Counted from the stretch's first letter, positions 33,563-45,997 are shown. The stretch is 64,000 nt of DNA from Chlorella sorokiniana (GCA_025917655.1 CP084613.1:3226001-3290000), one strand, 5' to 3'. Notes: a model not told the origin generated them from the sequence alone. A program made the numbers and translations.

Positions 33563-33926
33563 CCCGCGGGCGGCGCCAGCAGCGGTGGTGCATTTTCTGT
33601 GGTTCCTGACTAATTGTGCCGCTTATGAATGGCTTGCCATTGTGGGGCTGTCGCTGCCCTGCCCCTAACCCCGCGTGCACAGCTGTTGACATTGTTTGAG
33701 AGCTGCAAGGCGGAAGCAGGGCTGGCGTGTCCTTCGGAGCAAATCTGCGCGATCTATCGCCTAAGTGCTGTCCAGAGCGCAAAGATCGTGCGGGCGTGTG
33801 GCTGCCAGCAGTGACTCTTCTACGTGAATCTGGGGCCTTGTTAAGCCATTTAGCCCTGAAAATCGCTGAAAATTGTGCTTTAAAGACAAAAAGAGACAGA
33901 ATCAAAGGGCTCTGCAGCAGTTGGCA
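33563..33926. promoter_or_regulatory. Divergent region between DUF1279 and EF-hand genes
   Basis: About 360 bp between the two divergent starts, moderately AT-rich toward 33900. No clear core-promoter motif or further gene is seen. Confidence 0.35.
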
Positions 33927-35836
33927 ATGGGCAGGGCCCCGGAAGCGCTGACCAGGCGGCCGCCTTCGCCTCGGGGCCTGCCTTCATCGACAAAGGCACG
34001 CAAAAAACTTGATCGACGCGCCAAAACACCCATCTATGCTCCCGACACAGCCATCCGCCGCCGCTTCCGCCGCTGAGGCTGGTCCCCGTAGCCCCTGGCC
34101 AATATCATGCTCTTCTGATCTGATGTGGCATCTTGCATCTGCAGGTTCCTCTGGAGACTGTGAACCCTGTGCTCAGCTATGCCATAAAACACTGGATGGT
34201 GAACCACGGCAAGGTGTGACACTTCTGCAGGGCTTGCACAGCTCAAAGGCTGCGAAATGGGTCGCCTCCGCACACCCTCCCCTTGTGCAGGCGGTGAAGC
34301 CAAAGCTGACTGAGGAGCAAAAGGCCAACCTGCGCACCTGCTTCCGCATGATGGACGCAGACGGCAGCGGGGCCATCGACTCTGACGAGCTGGGCGCCGC
34401 CTTCAAGCTGCTTGGGCTGAGCGTGTCGCGGAAGGAGGTGGAGCACTTGCTGCAGGAGGTGGATCGCGACGGGTCAGGTGCGCAAAATGAAGGGGAACGG
34501 GGGGGGGGGCGCTGTAGGCTGCAGATCTTTATGTCCTTATGTTCAGGGAGGCTTGCGCCGCTGTCAATGCTGACAAACCGTCTTTCAATCTGAGTGATAG
34601 GCTCCGCAAGTCTGTCATGCGGCGCATGCTCCAGCATGCCCAAACCTCAAACCCCCACTATCACTGCCGACGCCACCCTTGCTCGCAGGCGAGGTGGAGT
34701 ACGGCGAGTTCCTTGAGATAATGACCCTGCAGCTCACTCGGCTGGCAGAGAAGAAGGAGAAGGAGGAGGCCGCTGCCGCCGCCGCAGCAGCAGCAGCAGC
34801 CGCCGCGGCTCCAGGCGGGACAGCCGGCACCCCCAAGTGGCAACCAGACCAGCAGAGCAGCAGAAATTTCCTGGGAGGACAGGCAAGCAGCGCCACCAAT
34901 GTAGGCAAAGGGGATGCAGCAGGTGGGGCCAGCACAGCGGCCGCCGCAGCAGCAGCATCGCTTCCATTTGATGTCGTGGTGTCAGCGTACCGGCGCAAGA
35001 AGCTCATCATAGCGCTGCAGGAGGACGACACGTGAGGCATTAGCCTGTGCAGGAGCTTGAAGGGGCAAACAATGTCGATGCCTCTAAACAAGCCTTCTGC
35101 CCTGATGCGCAGGGACTTCATACTGTCTGTGGCTGCGGCGGAGGAGGAGGAGCGGCAGAGAGCAGAGCTGGAAGCTGAGCAGGCAGCGCAGCGCATGCGA
35201 CGCACATCCGTGATGGCCATGCGGGGGCCGGTGCCGGGCGTGACACCATTACCCAGCCACGCCAGCTTTCTGGCTGGCTTGGGCCGAGAGGAGCGTCGGA
35301 TCGTAGGCAAGTGGGGCAAGCTTTTGGGGGATGCTGGGGGCGCTGAGGCCAATCGGTACCTGGTGGCATGCGCCCCTGTGCAGATTCTTTGAGCAGGAAG
35401 GCGAGAGAGACCCTGGGCCCCTCTGCAGACCCCACTCACAGTGGTCGGAGCACACATGCCCCCGCGCAGCAGGGTTTGCAGCTCCCGCAGCAGAACCACA
35501 CCTAGAAGCCCTGCAAGCTGCAAGCAAACCATGGCCTTCAAAGACGCAATCATGGACGGGGAACGGAAAGCTGGCAAGGGAACAGCGGCAGGGCAGCCAT
35601 CGCCCGGCGTTGCAGCTGCTGGCATGCGTGTGCAGCGGCCACCTTCACCCGGCCGGCCCGCTTTGCGTGCAGCAGGGAAGCGAAATCTGTTTGAAGTGCA
35701 GCACAAGATGCTGCAGCCTGGGACAGGAGCCTTTGACACAAGAGCAGCCGCAGCAGCGGCGGCAGCCTGTCCCAGTCAAGGACTGACATTGCCGGTGCCC
35801 CATTTCAGCTCCGCGATATGGGGCGGCCACTACTGA
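33927..35836 (+). CDS. EF-hand calcium-binding protein with coiled-coil C-terminal region
   Basis: The ATG at 33927 opens MGRAPEALTRRPPSPRGLPS and a basic segment ending near DTAIRRRFRR; the donor of this exon is unclear. Exon 34145-34213 gives VPLETVNPVLSYAIKHWMVN. Exon 34291-34477 holds a canonical first EF-hand loop (DADGSGAIDSDEL after FRMM) and the start of a second (DRDGSG), completed in the next exon from 34689 (EVEYGEFLEIM). An Ala tract follows, then AYRRKKLIIALQEDD and, from 35113, DFILSVAAAEEEERQRAELE, a charged helix. The end is ambiguous: a stop at 35390-35392 is possible, or exons continue in the frame ending at 35834-35836 (NLFEVQHKMLQPGTG). The pair of EF-hands resembles calmodulin/centrin-like sensors; the target is unknown. 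Confidence 0.65.
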
Positions 35837-35889
35837 CAGCGGCATCCTCACGCTAGTCGTTAAACGGCGACACAACGGTGCACGCTGAC

Positions 35890-35894
35890 TGTAA
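35890..35894 (+). terminator. Putative polyadenylation signal TGTAA for the EF-hand gene
   Basis: TGTAA 54 bp after the TGA at 35834-35836, which supports that codon as the true end of the EF-hand gene. Confidence 0.45.
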
Positions 35895-36204
35895 TCACGA
35901 CGAAAATTGGAAGGTGTCCAAAACCAGGGTTGCTCTAAGTGGGTCTATCGAAACGGCCAAAACTTTGCAGCGCAGGTGCAAGATCATAAAATCGCTAGGA
36001 AAGCAATTGCAGTCGATAAGGGGCAGGGGTTGCGCTCGCTATATAACAAAGCCCATGCGTAGGGAAGGCGCTGCGGGACCTGCTGGGGCGGGTCCACGCA
36101 AGCCACCACGAAAAAATGGCGGTGCTGCTCGAGGGCCTGCCAGATGGGGGCCTGGCGGCACTGACCAGGCTGCGGCTGTGCCGTCGGTTGCGGCACAGTG
36201 CCGC
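35895..36204. other. Convergent intergenic region with a TATA-like box
   Basis: About 300 bp between the EF-hand poly(A) signal and the ACX stop codon. The left part is AT-rich. TATATAA at 36040-36046 on the plus strand precedes ATGs at 36055 and 36116 that open short frames antisense to the ACX 3' exon. Nothing supports these as genes. Confidence 0.35.
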
Positions 36205-39200
36205 TCACGCATCGAAGCCCGCGGCTGCCAGGTACTCGGAGTACGGGTCGACGGCGGTGGTGGACAGGCCGATGGGCGCGCGCAGGATGTGGTCGGGGAT
36301 GGCAAACGAGTCCACCAGCGGCACCGCCACGCCCGCAGCTCGCCGCACAGCGCCTCCATCAGCCGGTAGATGGCCTTGGCCTGCGGGAGAGAAGCAGTAG
36401 GGGCCAGGGCGGGGTGCGGCGTCAGCGGCCTGCGCCTGCATGCAGCGAGTGCGCTGAAAACGAGGTGCGAGCCGCAACGCAACCACACCCATGGACTGAA
36501 TGACATTGTTTTCCATGCGTTGACCCAATCCCCACATTGCCTCCCCCTCCCCCACCTTGTCGGGCGCGATGTAGTCCCAGTCGTGCATGCGAGTGTCGTT
36601 GTAAATGCGCTCCAGGGCAAACAGGTCGGCCAGCGCCTTGAGGCTGCGGTGCACGCACAACCGGGGCACACCCTGCTCTGTGCGGGGCAGCAGGCACGGG
36701 CCGCTGCCCGGTGGCAGCGCAAGTACGGTGGCCCCTATGCCCCTCCAGGCGCCGGCACCCTGCCCACCTGCGCCGGCAGTCGGGGTCCACGCACGCGCTC
36801 ACCGCCGCCATCATCTCCACCAGCATCACGCTCTCAATGTGGGCCCGGGACAGAGCCTGGGGTGCACGACGTGGGGGCGAGGCGGGGCGGTGAGCGGGCG
36901 GCGGGGGAAATGCAGGGCGCGGCGCGGCCACAGCTGTGCCACCTGGCGCCAGAGTCCAGCCGCCGCAACAGCCAACGCCAGACAACACAAGCCCGCCCCT
37001 CACCAGCACATGCAGCAGGCACTTGCTCCACGCCTTGAAGTCGCCCATGCGGCGGCTGTGCTTGCGCAGGCGCGCCGCCAGCGTGTGCAGCAGGCGGGCG
37101 GCGCGGTAGCGCAGCGCCTTCACCAGGAAGGCGGGGTCGCGCAGGTGGGCCACGTCTGGGGGTGTGTGTGGGGGGGGCGGCGCGCGCGCAGTCAGGGGCG
37201 GTCTTCAAAACTGCGAGCAAGCAGCACCTGCAGCGCCCGCAACACTGCGACTGCGAGGCGGGCGGGCAGGCGGGCGCTGCGTGCTGCAGCTTGGGAGGCG
37301 CCTCCCACCTGTTTCGTGCGTGACCAGCGGGTTGGCCGGCAGCGAGTCCTGGGCCCACACCTTGAGGTAGGACCAGGTGGCGGCCAGGGGGAGCCGCGGA
37401 ACGAGTCGCGGTACTCCTTCAGCAGCAGGGCGGCCACCTGGGAGAGCGCGGGGGCGACAGGAATCATGCACGGCGCGGCTGCAAAACGCTGGCTGTGGTG
37501 CCATCTCATCCCAGCCTGGTGCTAGCGCAGGCCCCGCGCCCGCGGGCAGACCGCGGCACCCTGCCGCCCCACCTGCTGCAGCAGCACGGTGTTGTCGCCC
37601 TCAAAGGTCTGGAAGATGTCGTGGTCGCTGCGCAGGGCGCCCAGCCGGTTCACCTGCAGCAGCCAGGGCAGCGTGGCACACACTTGAGCAGCTGGCCAGC
37701 GTAGGCAGAAAAGGAGGTGCGTGCAGTGTGGCTAGCAGGCGCTGGCTTCATTGCCCCGCAGCAAACTCACCGCCGCGTAGCCGTGGCCGCCGCAGCACTC
37801 GCGGCAGGTGCTGCAGCAGCAGGGGACAGCTGGGGGTGATGGGCCCCTTTCGGCAGAATTGCCAGGCTGCGCAGGGCCTGGGACCTCCACACGCCATCAA
37901 ATCGAGGGAGTCCCAGCAGCTGGCGGCCCACCTGATGGCTGTGTTGGTGAAGGAGGTGGTGTAGGCCTTGAGGCCCGCGCTCAGGCTGTGCACATCTGCC
38001 ACCAGCGCCTCCTCCTTGGTGCGCTTCATCTCGCAGTACCTGCGGGGGGTTGGGTTGGAGCAGGTGGGCACCGCACCCACACAGACGGGACGGGGGACCA
38101 GCAGGAGCCGGTCCATGGCAGCTGGATGCTGCCTCTCCTGCCAAGTTCCAGCAGCCGTGCATGCATCAGTGCAGCAAGCACCCAAGCTGCGCGCGTGCTG
38201 GCCCCTGCACCCCCTGCCTTCCCCCTCACTTCTCCACCAGCTTCCTCTTGGCAAAGTCCAGCGCGTAGCAGGTGGCCAGCATGGGCATGAGCCTCATCTG
38301 CTGGCTGGGGTAGTCCAGCACAGACACCTCGGGCGCGTCTGGCGGGCCAAACTGCTGCCGCTGCGCGCTGTACCGCACAGCAATGGTGAGGGCCCTTCAG
38401 CACGCCCACTGCAGAGACAGAGGGCAGCGAAGCGGCGTTGTGTTGAGACCTCTGCAATGGACTTCATGCGGGCAGGAGCCAGGGGGCATGCAATTGATAT
38501 GCGGCCAAAGTACAGATGGCGCACCCGAGGCGCATGTCAGGCCCACGCGGCCGCCCGTCAGCTCGCCAATCGTGGCGGCAAAGCGCTTGGTGGGGGAGGT
38601 CATGGGGCTGCTGTACCGCCCGCTACGGTCCACTGCAAGGGCGGGAGACACGGTGGGGAAGGACGCACCATGACGTTCTGCTTGTATGCTGCCAGTGTGC
38701 TGGGCCGCGCCTGCCCTCGCGTGCCCCCTCCCTTTCCCACCCGTGGCAAAGCGGTCCAGCAGGTTCTCCCTCGGTATGCGCACGCTGGTGAAGCGGATGG
38801 CGCCGTTGTCCACGCCGTTGAGCCCCACCTGGCGCGGGGGAGGGCAGGAGCGAAGATCAGGGCTCCTTCGAGGTCTTGTGCCACAGGTTTGTGTGCCCAG
38901 GCAACACAAGCCAAACCTGCCCTGCCGGCCTCCTCATGCTCGTTCCTCTCGTGGCACCCGCACCCGCCCACCTTGTAGCCACAGTCGTGAATCTCCACCC
39001 CGGGCCACAGCGCCCCGCTTTCCTCGCGCAGCGGGACCACAAACGCGTGCACCCCGTGGTCATCGAGCGCGCCGCTGCCATCCGGGGACGGCACCTGCTG
39101 TCACGGGGCAGGCGGGGCGGACGGTCAGCCAGTCACATGCCATGCGGTACCCCTTGGCTTGGTTCATCCCCCAAACTCCAGGCGCGCTGGCTTGCACGCC

Positions 39201-40597
39201 CCTCGTTTTCAAGGGTGTGGGCCCACCTTCAGGCGGGCAAACACGGTGGCCATCCTGCCATCCTCGGCGGCGTTGCCAATCCACCACTTGATTGCGCCGT
39301 CATCGGGCGTCTGCAGCAGGGCGGCAGGATGGGCGGCGATGCGCGGTGAGAGGAGGGAGCGGAGGGGGCTAGATAGGCCCAGCCCCCATCTCCTTTGCGC
39401 TGCAGGCAGGCGGCCGGCGGGGCGGCCACCCACGTTGATGATCCACTCGTCTGTGTGCAGGTCCAGGATGGCCTCCGTCTGCAAGCCCGCCACGTTGCTG
39501 CCGTGCTTCATCTCCGTCATCGCAAAGCAGCCTGGCAGGACAGCGCATGGGGGAGGCGCTGTGCGTCAGGAGGCGGCAGGGGTTGCAGCATTGATCCCAG
39601 GACACCTGTGTGTCAGGGCCGCAAGTCCCCGAGCTCAACATGCACGCACCGCTGTGACCCCGCCTTCCCCTTCCAACCAATCAACCGTGGCAGTACCTGA
39701 GCGAGCGCAGGTCCCAGCACCAGGCCCTGCTGCTACTCACTCAAACAACCCCCCACCCACCCACCCACCCGGCAGGCGGAAGCGGTCGATATCGTCAAAG
39801 TACTTCTTGCGGTGCCGCTCAGTGCCCAGGTTGACCACCGAGCCGCCCCACAGGCTGTACTGCACACCCAGCTTCACTGTCTGCATGGCGGCGGGGGGGG
39901 GGTTCAAAGGGGCAGATGTGCGGTGCGGCAGGACCAACGCCTGCACAGGGGGCGGCGAACGCAGCGGCGCGGGAGGCCATGGCGCAGCGCTGCATGCGTG
40001 GGGGCGCTGCCCACCAGGCTCAGGTCCACCAGGCTCAGCAGCTCCGCCAGGTAGAAATACTTGGCGTGGTCACGCGCAAAGAAGGACATGGGCGAGTAGC
40101 CAGCCGCCAGGACGGCCCGCAGGCAGCGGCGCACCAGCTCGCGGTGCTCCTCTGCAGGGGGCCAGCCGGCATTGCGCCTTCAGTAGGAGGTGACGGCCCA
40201 ATAAACAAGCACGTGCGGCTGCTTGCGGCAAAGGCCCGTGCAGCCACAGGCCCGCCCACCTTTGGACAGCCCCTCCTCCTCCGCCACAAGCAGCTCCGGG
40301 TGCTGGCGAAAGACCTCGTACACCTCGGCCTTGAACGGCAGCTGGCTGTCCAGGAAGTGTTCCATCAGGGTGACGTCAAAGCGGGGCAGCTGCCTGCACA
40401 CGTTGCTCAAGCGGGGAGCTTGCAACCGGGCGGCAAGCAGCTTGGCGGCGGCGTGGCCAACGGCGGCCCATCTGAACCCACCTGATGGCGTGCGCGCTGG
40501 TGGGTTCCAGCCGCAGAACCGAGCCTTCGTCTAGCTCCTGGAGCAGACTGCGACCTTCCAGGTGCCGCTGCAGCACGTCCAGCCGACGGCTCGACAT
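36205..40597 (-). CDS. ACX: Peroxisomal acyl-CoA oxidase
   Basis: This flavoenzyme catalyses the first, H2O2-forming step of peroxisomal beta-oxidation. Many exons run from the ATG at 40597 to the TGA at 36205. Conserved stretches in order: [60 protein letters not shown] (flavin-binding region), [90 protein letters not shown] and [18 protein letters not shown]. The N terminus carries RLDVLQRHL at residues 5-13, an exact R-L-x5-H-L PTS2 signal, and the C terminus ([10 protein letters not shown]) lacks a PTS1. Fatty-acid chain-length preference cannot be read from the sequence. A one-base break in a C run at 36332-36334 hides the true C terminus ([19 protein letters not shown]). Confidence 0.92.
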
Positions 40598-41066
40598 CGC
40601 GGAGGGGAAGCGGTGTCGTGTTTCGGCGCCTGTGCTGCGTACCGCAGGGTTTCGGTGGCGAGGCTAGGTTGCGTGACACAGGCAGGGGACAGTGGGTCTT
40701 GGCCTTGATAGCAGGCAGGTAACCCTGTGACAATTTTGTACACGTGCAGAAGACCAAAGCTACAAGCATGCGCAATGTCTCACGGCAAGCGAGATCACAT
40801 GCACACGGAACACTGCATGCAACACATGAGCCTCCGCCGCTGCCCCCGCTGCGTCACTTGCTCCGCCATGGCAGAGCGCCATATGACGCTGCCCACATCC
40901 ATGCCCTGGGCTTCAACTATGCATAGTGTATCGAACGAGATCATTGAAGTGCCTTGAACAACTAGATTTAGGTAGTAAAGGAAAATAGAGAGCTTTCAAA
41001 TGTCGCAAGCAGCAAGTATTGCAAACATTTGATTGTTCTGCATAATGAATGGGGTTCCAAGTTATG
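40598..41066. promoter_or_regulatory. ACX upstream region
   Basis: About 470 bp between the ACX start and the end of the next minus-strand gene. It becomes AT-rich between 40950 and 41060. No other feature is seen. Confidence 0.35.
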
Positions 41067-42327
41067 TCAACATTTTGCATCGCTACCTGGGCGAGCTGCT
41101 GGCTGGCTGCGTTGCGTTGGCGACGGCGACGCTTGGTCCGGGGGATGCTGTGCCAAGGTTGCCTGCTGCTCCTGGTCAGCCACAGTGCTCAGAAGCTGGT
41201 GTTGTGGGTGCAATGAAGATAGCATCATGCCCAGCGGCATCGGCTGCAGCAAGGGCAGGAGCATCGGGGGCCGTCCAGCTGACGACAGCTGATGCTGGAG
41301 CATGGCCTGTACCTGTGCTGCTGCCTGTGCCAAGGGCAGGGGCACGAGGGGCTGCGGGGTGGCTGGGGGATGCCCAGGGCCAAGCGAAGTGCCTGTGAGC
41401 GGTGCCGCTGCAACCTGCCCCAAGACAGGGAAGGGCATCTGCGAAGGCTGCAGCGGCTGCTGCTGCTGCGGCTGTTGCTGCTGCTGTTGACCTAATTGTG
41501 GGCTGCCCATCCAATCCAATGGTATAGTTCCTCCCTGGCCACCAGCCCCTCGCACAGGGGTCATGGATAGCCGTGCAGCAGCAGCTGCAGCTGGTGATGG
41601 GGACGCCACGTGAATGCCGCCGTCGTCTCTGCTGCTTCGTCGCTGAGTGGACCGCGAGTTAACCGTGCTTTGCCGGTGCTGCTGTGGCTGTGCTGGCTGG
41701 TGGGGGCTGCGTGCCTGCGCCACAGTGGCTGCGCTGACAACTAACCGTGGCTTGATGGCAGGGACGGGCTCATTCAGCGCATACACAATGGCCGACGTGG
41801 GCAGAAAGACAATATCTGGGAGTACATAAGCCTGCAGCATGAGTTAGCTTTCCTCAGCGAAAGGCGCGCGCATCAGAAGAGGTTTGTCCCAACCCTGGCT
41901 GTCCCCCGCCCCACGCACCCGCTCCCTGGGATTCTGCAAAGCCTCCAGCGCCAGCGCAAGGTTGGGGTACGGCCCGCTTTCCACAGTAACAAAGCAGCCA
42001 TCTGCCGTTGTTGTTATCGTGCTCACAGCAGGAGGAGCGTCCACACGCACTATATAGTATGGCTGCAGGGAAGCAGGCGGGTGCTGCTGGCGCTGGTGGA
42101 CCAGGGCGAACAGCTTCTTCAGGCTGAAGCGGTGGTCGTCCTCATCTAAGTCAACGATCACGGGAACGCTCGCTCACCTGTTCAGAAGCCCGCTCCTCTG
42201 TGCCATGAGCCTCCCGCAGCATACAGGCGCAGGGAGTGGCTTTTTGCCCCACCAACGGCCGCTGATAAAGCCAGAACGCTCCCAAGACACAAAGTTGCGC
42301 TTGCAAGTCGTCGCTTGAAGCGCTCAT
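41067..42327 (-). CDS. Unrecognised protein with a Gln/Pro-rich C-terminal half
   Basis: The ATG at 42327 starts MSASSDDLQAQLCVLGAFWL and continues to a good GTGAGC donor at 42177 after GTEERASEQ. A second coding segment (about 42160-41925) reads VIVDLDEDDHRFSLKKLFAL, PPASLQPYYIVRVDAPPAVS and VESGPYPNLALALEALQNPR. The join between these two is unresolved: only a 32 bp intron or a small indel would connect them. A final exon (about 41840-41067) gives AYVLPDIVFLPTSAIVYALN followed by about 200 Gln/Pro/Ala-rich residues. I do not recognise the family. The Q/P-rich part resembles transcription or RNA-associated proteins, but that is weak evidence. Confidence 0.5.
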
Positions 42328-42539
42328 GAGCAAACCTTCCTCCCCAGCGCGCAAACCCCTGACGGAGCTGCTTGCAGCTGCGATGAGTTGCCTCGATATC
42401 GCTTCACATGAATGTCGTGACATGCCTAGCGCAGGATGCGCATTGTTGCCACAGAACCTGCCAGCCGCCACGCCTTCCCACGCCCCGCCTCGACTTACTC
42501 GTCGCCTCCATGCTCACATGCCAACAGGTGACGAACATG

Positions 42540-45500
42540 CTAGTCCAGCCCATCAAAATAGTCGTCATCGTCGTCATAGCCGTAGTTGGCTCCGAATGGC
42601 TGCGCGCTGGTGCGGCCCAGGCTGTCCACTCCAGGCCACGGCACCCCCACCGCCCACGGCCGCTCGCCCTGCTCGTATGGCTTTGGCGGCAGGCTGTAGG
42701 GGACCGGCAGCGGCACCTCCAGCTCCGCGCCCACGACCTGCGCCTCCTGGCTGCTGCCGCGCTGCCACTGCACGAAGCGCACGCTGGGTGCCGCCACCCC
42801 GCGGCAGCCGACGTGCCCGGCGCGGCAGCCTGCTGTTGCTGCTGCCAGGGCTGCGTGGATGTGCAGGAGAAGCCGCGCCAGCGGGAGGCGCGGTAGGCGG
42901 CTTCGGCGCTGGGCACCAGCACCACACCCAGCTCGTATGACCGCACCATCAGCTGGCTGCCCTGCTTCTGCAGCGCGCCCCAGGCTGCCTTGGACAGGTT
43001 GTGGGAGCCGACATACAGCCAGGCCAGGTGGGGGTGCCCGGGCGTAGCGAAGGTAGGACTTGACGTGGGGCATGGCCCGCTGCCGCCCGCACACCTCGCC
43101 GCCCCACCTGCGCGCAGGGCCGCATCAGCTCGGCGGCTCTCGGCACCGACCGCTTGCGGCACAGGGAACGCTAGCAGCCTTTTCACCACGCAAGCATGGA
43201 GGGATGCTTGGCTGCTCTCACGCCCCCTGCCCACCTGCGGTAGTAGGGCTGCAGGAAGGGCTTGTCCACGTTCTGGGGCGGCCCGGGATGGAGCCCCCCG
43301 CCTTCCACCCCTCTATGCTGTTCTGCACCTCCTCCACCGAGGTCCACACCAGCTGCAGTCCCTGGGCCCCTGGGCGCGGCAGGCCCAGCCGCTCTGCAGG
43401 CAGGCAGGGCACCCACAAACCCCGGCCAGTGACGTGCGCTGCGCAGACAGCACGCCGTCGGCTTGCATGCTCAGCAGCCCACTGCTGCGCTTGCTTCAGC
43501 GGTGGCAGACCCTGCCGGCAAACCCACCTCCGCCGCCCGCCCCGCAGCGCCCCGCCGCCAGGCTGGCGCGGAACTCTTCGTTGAGCCACTTGTCGTCCAG
43601 GCTGCCCAGGCTGCTGAACTGAGCCACCAGCGGTGCGCCCCTGAAGGCCGAGGGGAAGGGCGGTTCCCTGTTGAGCAGCGCACGCAGCCGCAGGTGCCCC
43701 CAGCGGTGCATGTCGCTGCCCTTGTGGTAGCCAGGCACTGCGGGGAGGCGCAGGCGGGATGAGGGCGGGCCTTCTCGCAGCACTGCCAGCAGGAGGCTGG
43801 CTGTTCAGAGGGGCCATGCTGCCCACTAGGTGGCTGCAGGATACGCCCCTTCCACGTGCTTCCCAGGCGCCGCCTTCCCAGGTGCCGCCCCTGCACACCC
43901 GAGGCCACTATGTGTGCACGCGCCGCGCTGAAGTCGTGCCGCTCCAGTAGCACGTCACAGTGGCGCGCCAGCGAGGGCGGCAGGCGCAGCGCATGCAAGT
44001 AGGCACCCAGGTCTTGCTGGAAGGAAGAGGACTGTGTGTGGGGGGTGGGGTGTGTAGGGTGGGGGTGGGGGGGGGTGGGGGGGGTCATGGGGGAGAGCGG
44101 GGGTCGTGCTGGTGGATCCACGCGACGCCGGGCGTGGCTGCTGCGGCCAGTTGAGCAGCAAAGCAGCAAGGGCGCCGTAAGGGGTGGGCTCACATCTGGG
44201 GACTGTTCATCCTTGGGAGGAAAGTCCTGCCAAAACAGGCCTGCAGGGCCAGCATTCAAGCAAGCCTGTGGAGCGGGTCAGTAGCAGGGGCCAGCCAAAG
44301 ATGGCCACACCGCAAGGCTCTGCCAGCCAAGCCTGCTGCGCAACGCGGCGAAGCACCCACCCTGGCTTTTGTTGTTGCAGTCTGGGTAGATGTCGTTGGC
44401 TGAGAAGATGATGACGCGCAGGCCCCGCTCGTACTCGACCAGGAATGCCTTGCTGCGAGGCGGGGCGGGGTGGCAGGCAATCAAGCGACGAGGGGCCCAA
44501 GGTGGGCCCGCCTGAAAGAGGGCCGCAACCCAGCAGGTTCAAATGGCCACAGCTGCAGGCGGGGCATGAGGAGGTGCAGTGCGCTGCAGGAGGTGGGTGC
44601 CTGCACCTGTGGTGGGTGCCAAACTGGATGGGCAGCGGGGGCACGTGCACGACGGTGCGCTCCGTCAGGCCCGCCCTCCGCACCGCATCAGCAATGGCGG
44701 CGTGGCTGCAAGGCAGGCACAGGCAGTCGTCACAGCGTGCTTGCTGTCGGGTTCTGGCGGCGCCCGCTGCCGGCTGGACGGGCCGCGCCTGCACCGGTTG
44801 CCCCAGCCCCCACTCACGCGCTGCTCCCCGCCCGTTCGCCGTGCACCACCACCAGCCGCTGCGCGCGGGTGAGGTCTGGGCAGGCGGACAGAAGCCAGGG
44901 CAGGTCCAGCATGTAGTTGGACACCAGGGCCCAGCGCATGTCGCCTCGAACCACGTCACGCAGCCTGACGCCCAGGAACCCCTCGTTGGCCCAGCTGCGG
45001 CAGGGCACAGCAGCGCACTTGCATGACGTAAAGCAGGGCACTTGCATGGTTAGGGGCACAAGGTGGAGTACCAGCACTGACGTGAAGCCAGGGCGGCAGC
45101 GCACGCCAAGCAAGACATGCAGCTGCACGCACCCAACTCCCCAACGGAAGGCCGGGCGTCGACGCTTGAGCCCCCAGCGCACCTGGGAATGCCATACCGC
45201 ACGCGCATGAGGTGCATGGGTGAGTCTGGAACACAGTCCAGCGGGTCTGCCTCCACACTTGCAGTGGCGTCGCCAGCGGATGATGCACTAACTGCACCAG
45301 CGGCTGCTGGCAGACCACTGTGGCTGGGTCCCGCCTCGCTTTGCGGGCTGCGGGGGCTATCAGGCCGCGCCCGCTTCCTTCTGCTGGCCGCTGCCTCCAT
45401 GATGCTGGCAGCTTCACGCTCAGGAGGCCCTGACATTGCCCGTTGAGCCGCTGCTGCTGGCGTCAACCTGGGTGGGCTGCCGCCAGAGGAGTGCCGATCT

Positions 45501-45997
45501 GCTGACAACAGGTAGTGCACCGTAGTCGCCTGCTCCCCAGTCAAAAAAAATCGTGTGTTTGCCCCCACTGGCACGGTCTGCGATGCAAAAGGGGAGCACT
45601 GAGCTGTTGCGACGCAAACCTGGAGCGCTACATGCGCAGTAGGGTCGTGAATCACTGTTCAGGGGTCGCGGCGTTGCGGCCATCGCTGACCTCTTGAGGA
45701 TCTAGCAGTGCAAAGAGCTCATAGCTATCACCATCACCTTCGCTCTGCACTTCAACGTGAAGCGCTGCAAAGGAGGCAGGGCCTTCTGCTCACGAGCACT
45801 TGGGCGCAAAGTGATCGAGACGGGGCCCAACCCAACTCACCGCTCTTCCCAACGTTTTGCAACCGAGCAACACAATCATTGCAGGCTTCCACGGCGAGGC
45901 GAACGGCGTTATCAACGCAAAACAGAACTTCAATCCAGGCGGTGCTCAAAGGTTGGCGTGGCGCTGATGGGCTGCCAGCTGCCAAGTAGAGAGGCAT
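42540..45997 (-). CDS. TDP1: Tyrosyl-DNA phosphodiesterase 1
   Basis: TDP1 removes stalled topoisomerase I and other 3' adducts from DNA in the nucleus. In order on the minus strand: an Arg/Lys/Ser-rich segment ([20 protein letters not shown]), [55 protein letters not shown] (first HxK active site), [47 protein letters not shown], the second HxK in [10 protein letters not shown], and [20 protein letters not shown]. It ends in an acidic tail ([14 protein letters not shown]). Exons further 5' (45997-45690: [20 protein letters not shown] and [20 protein letters not shown]) splice in phase with each other and probably belong here, but could be a separate gene. The intron at 44030-44100 is an extreme G-rich tract. 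A one-base break lies at 43275-43278. Confidence 0.87.
44035..44096 (+). repeat. Extreme G-rich tract in a TDP1 intron
   Basis: The plus strand is almost entirely G with single T interruptions over about 60 bp (runs of 5-9 G). On the transcribed TDP1 pre-mRNA it is C-rich. The plus strand could form G-quadruplexes. Confidence 0.85.
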
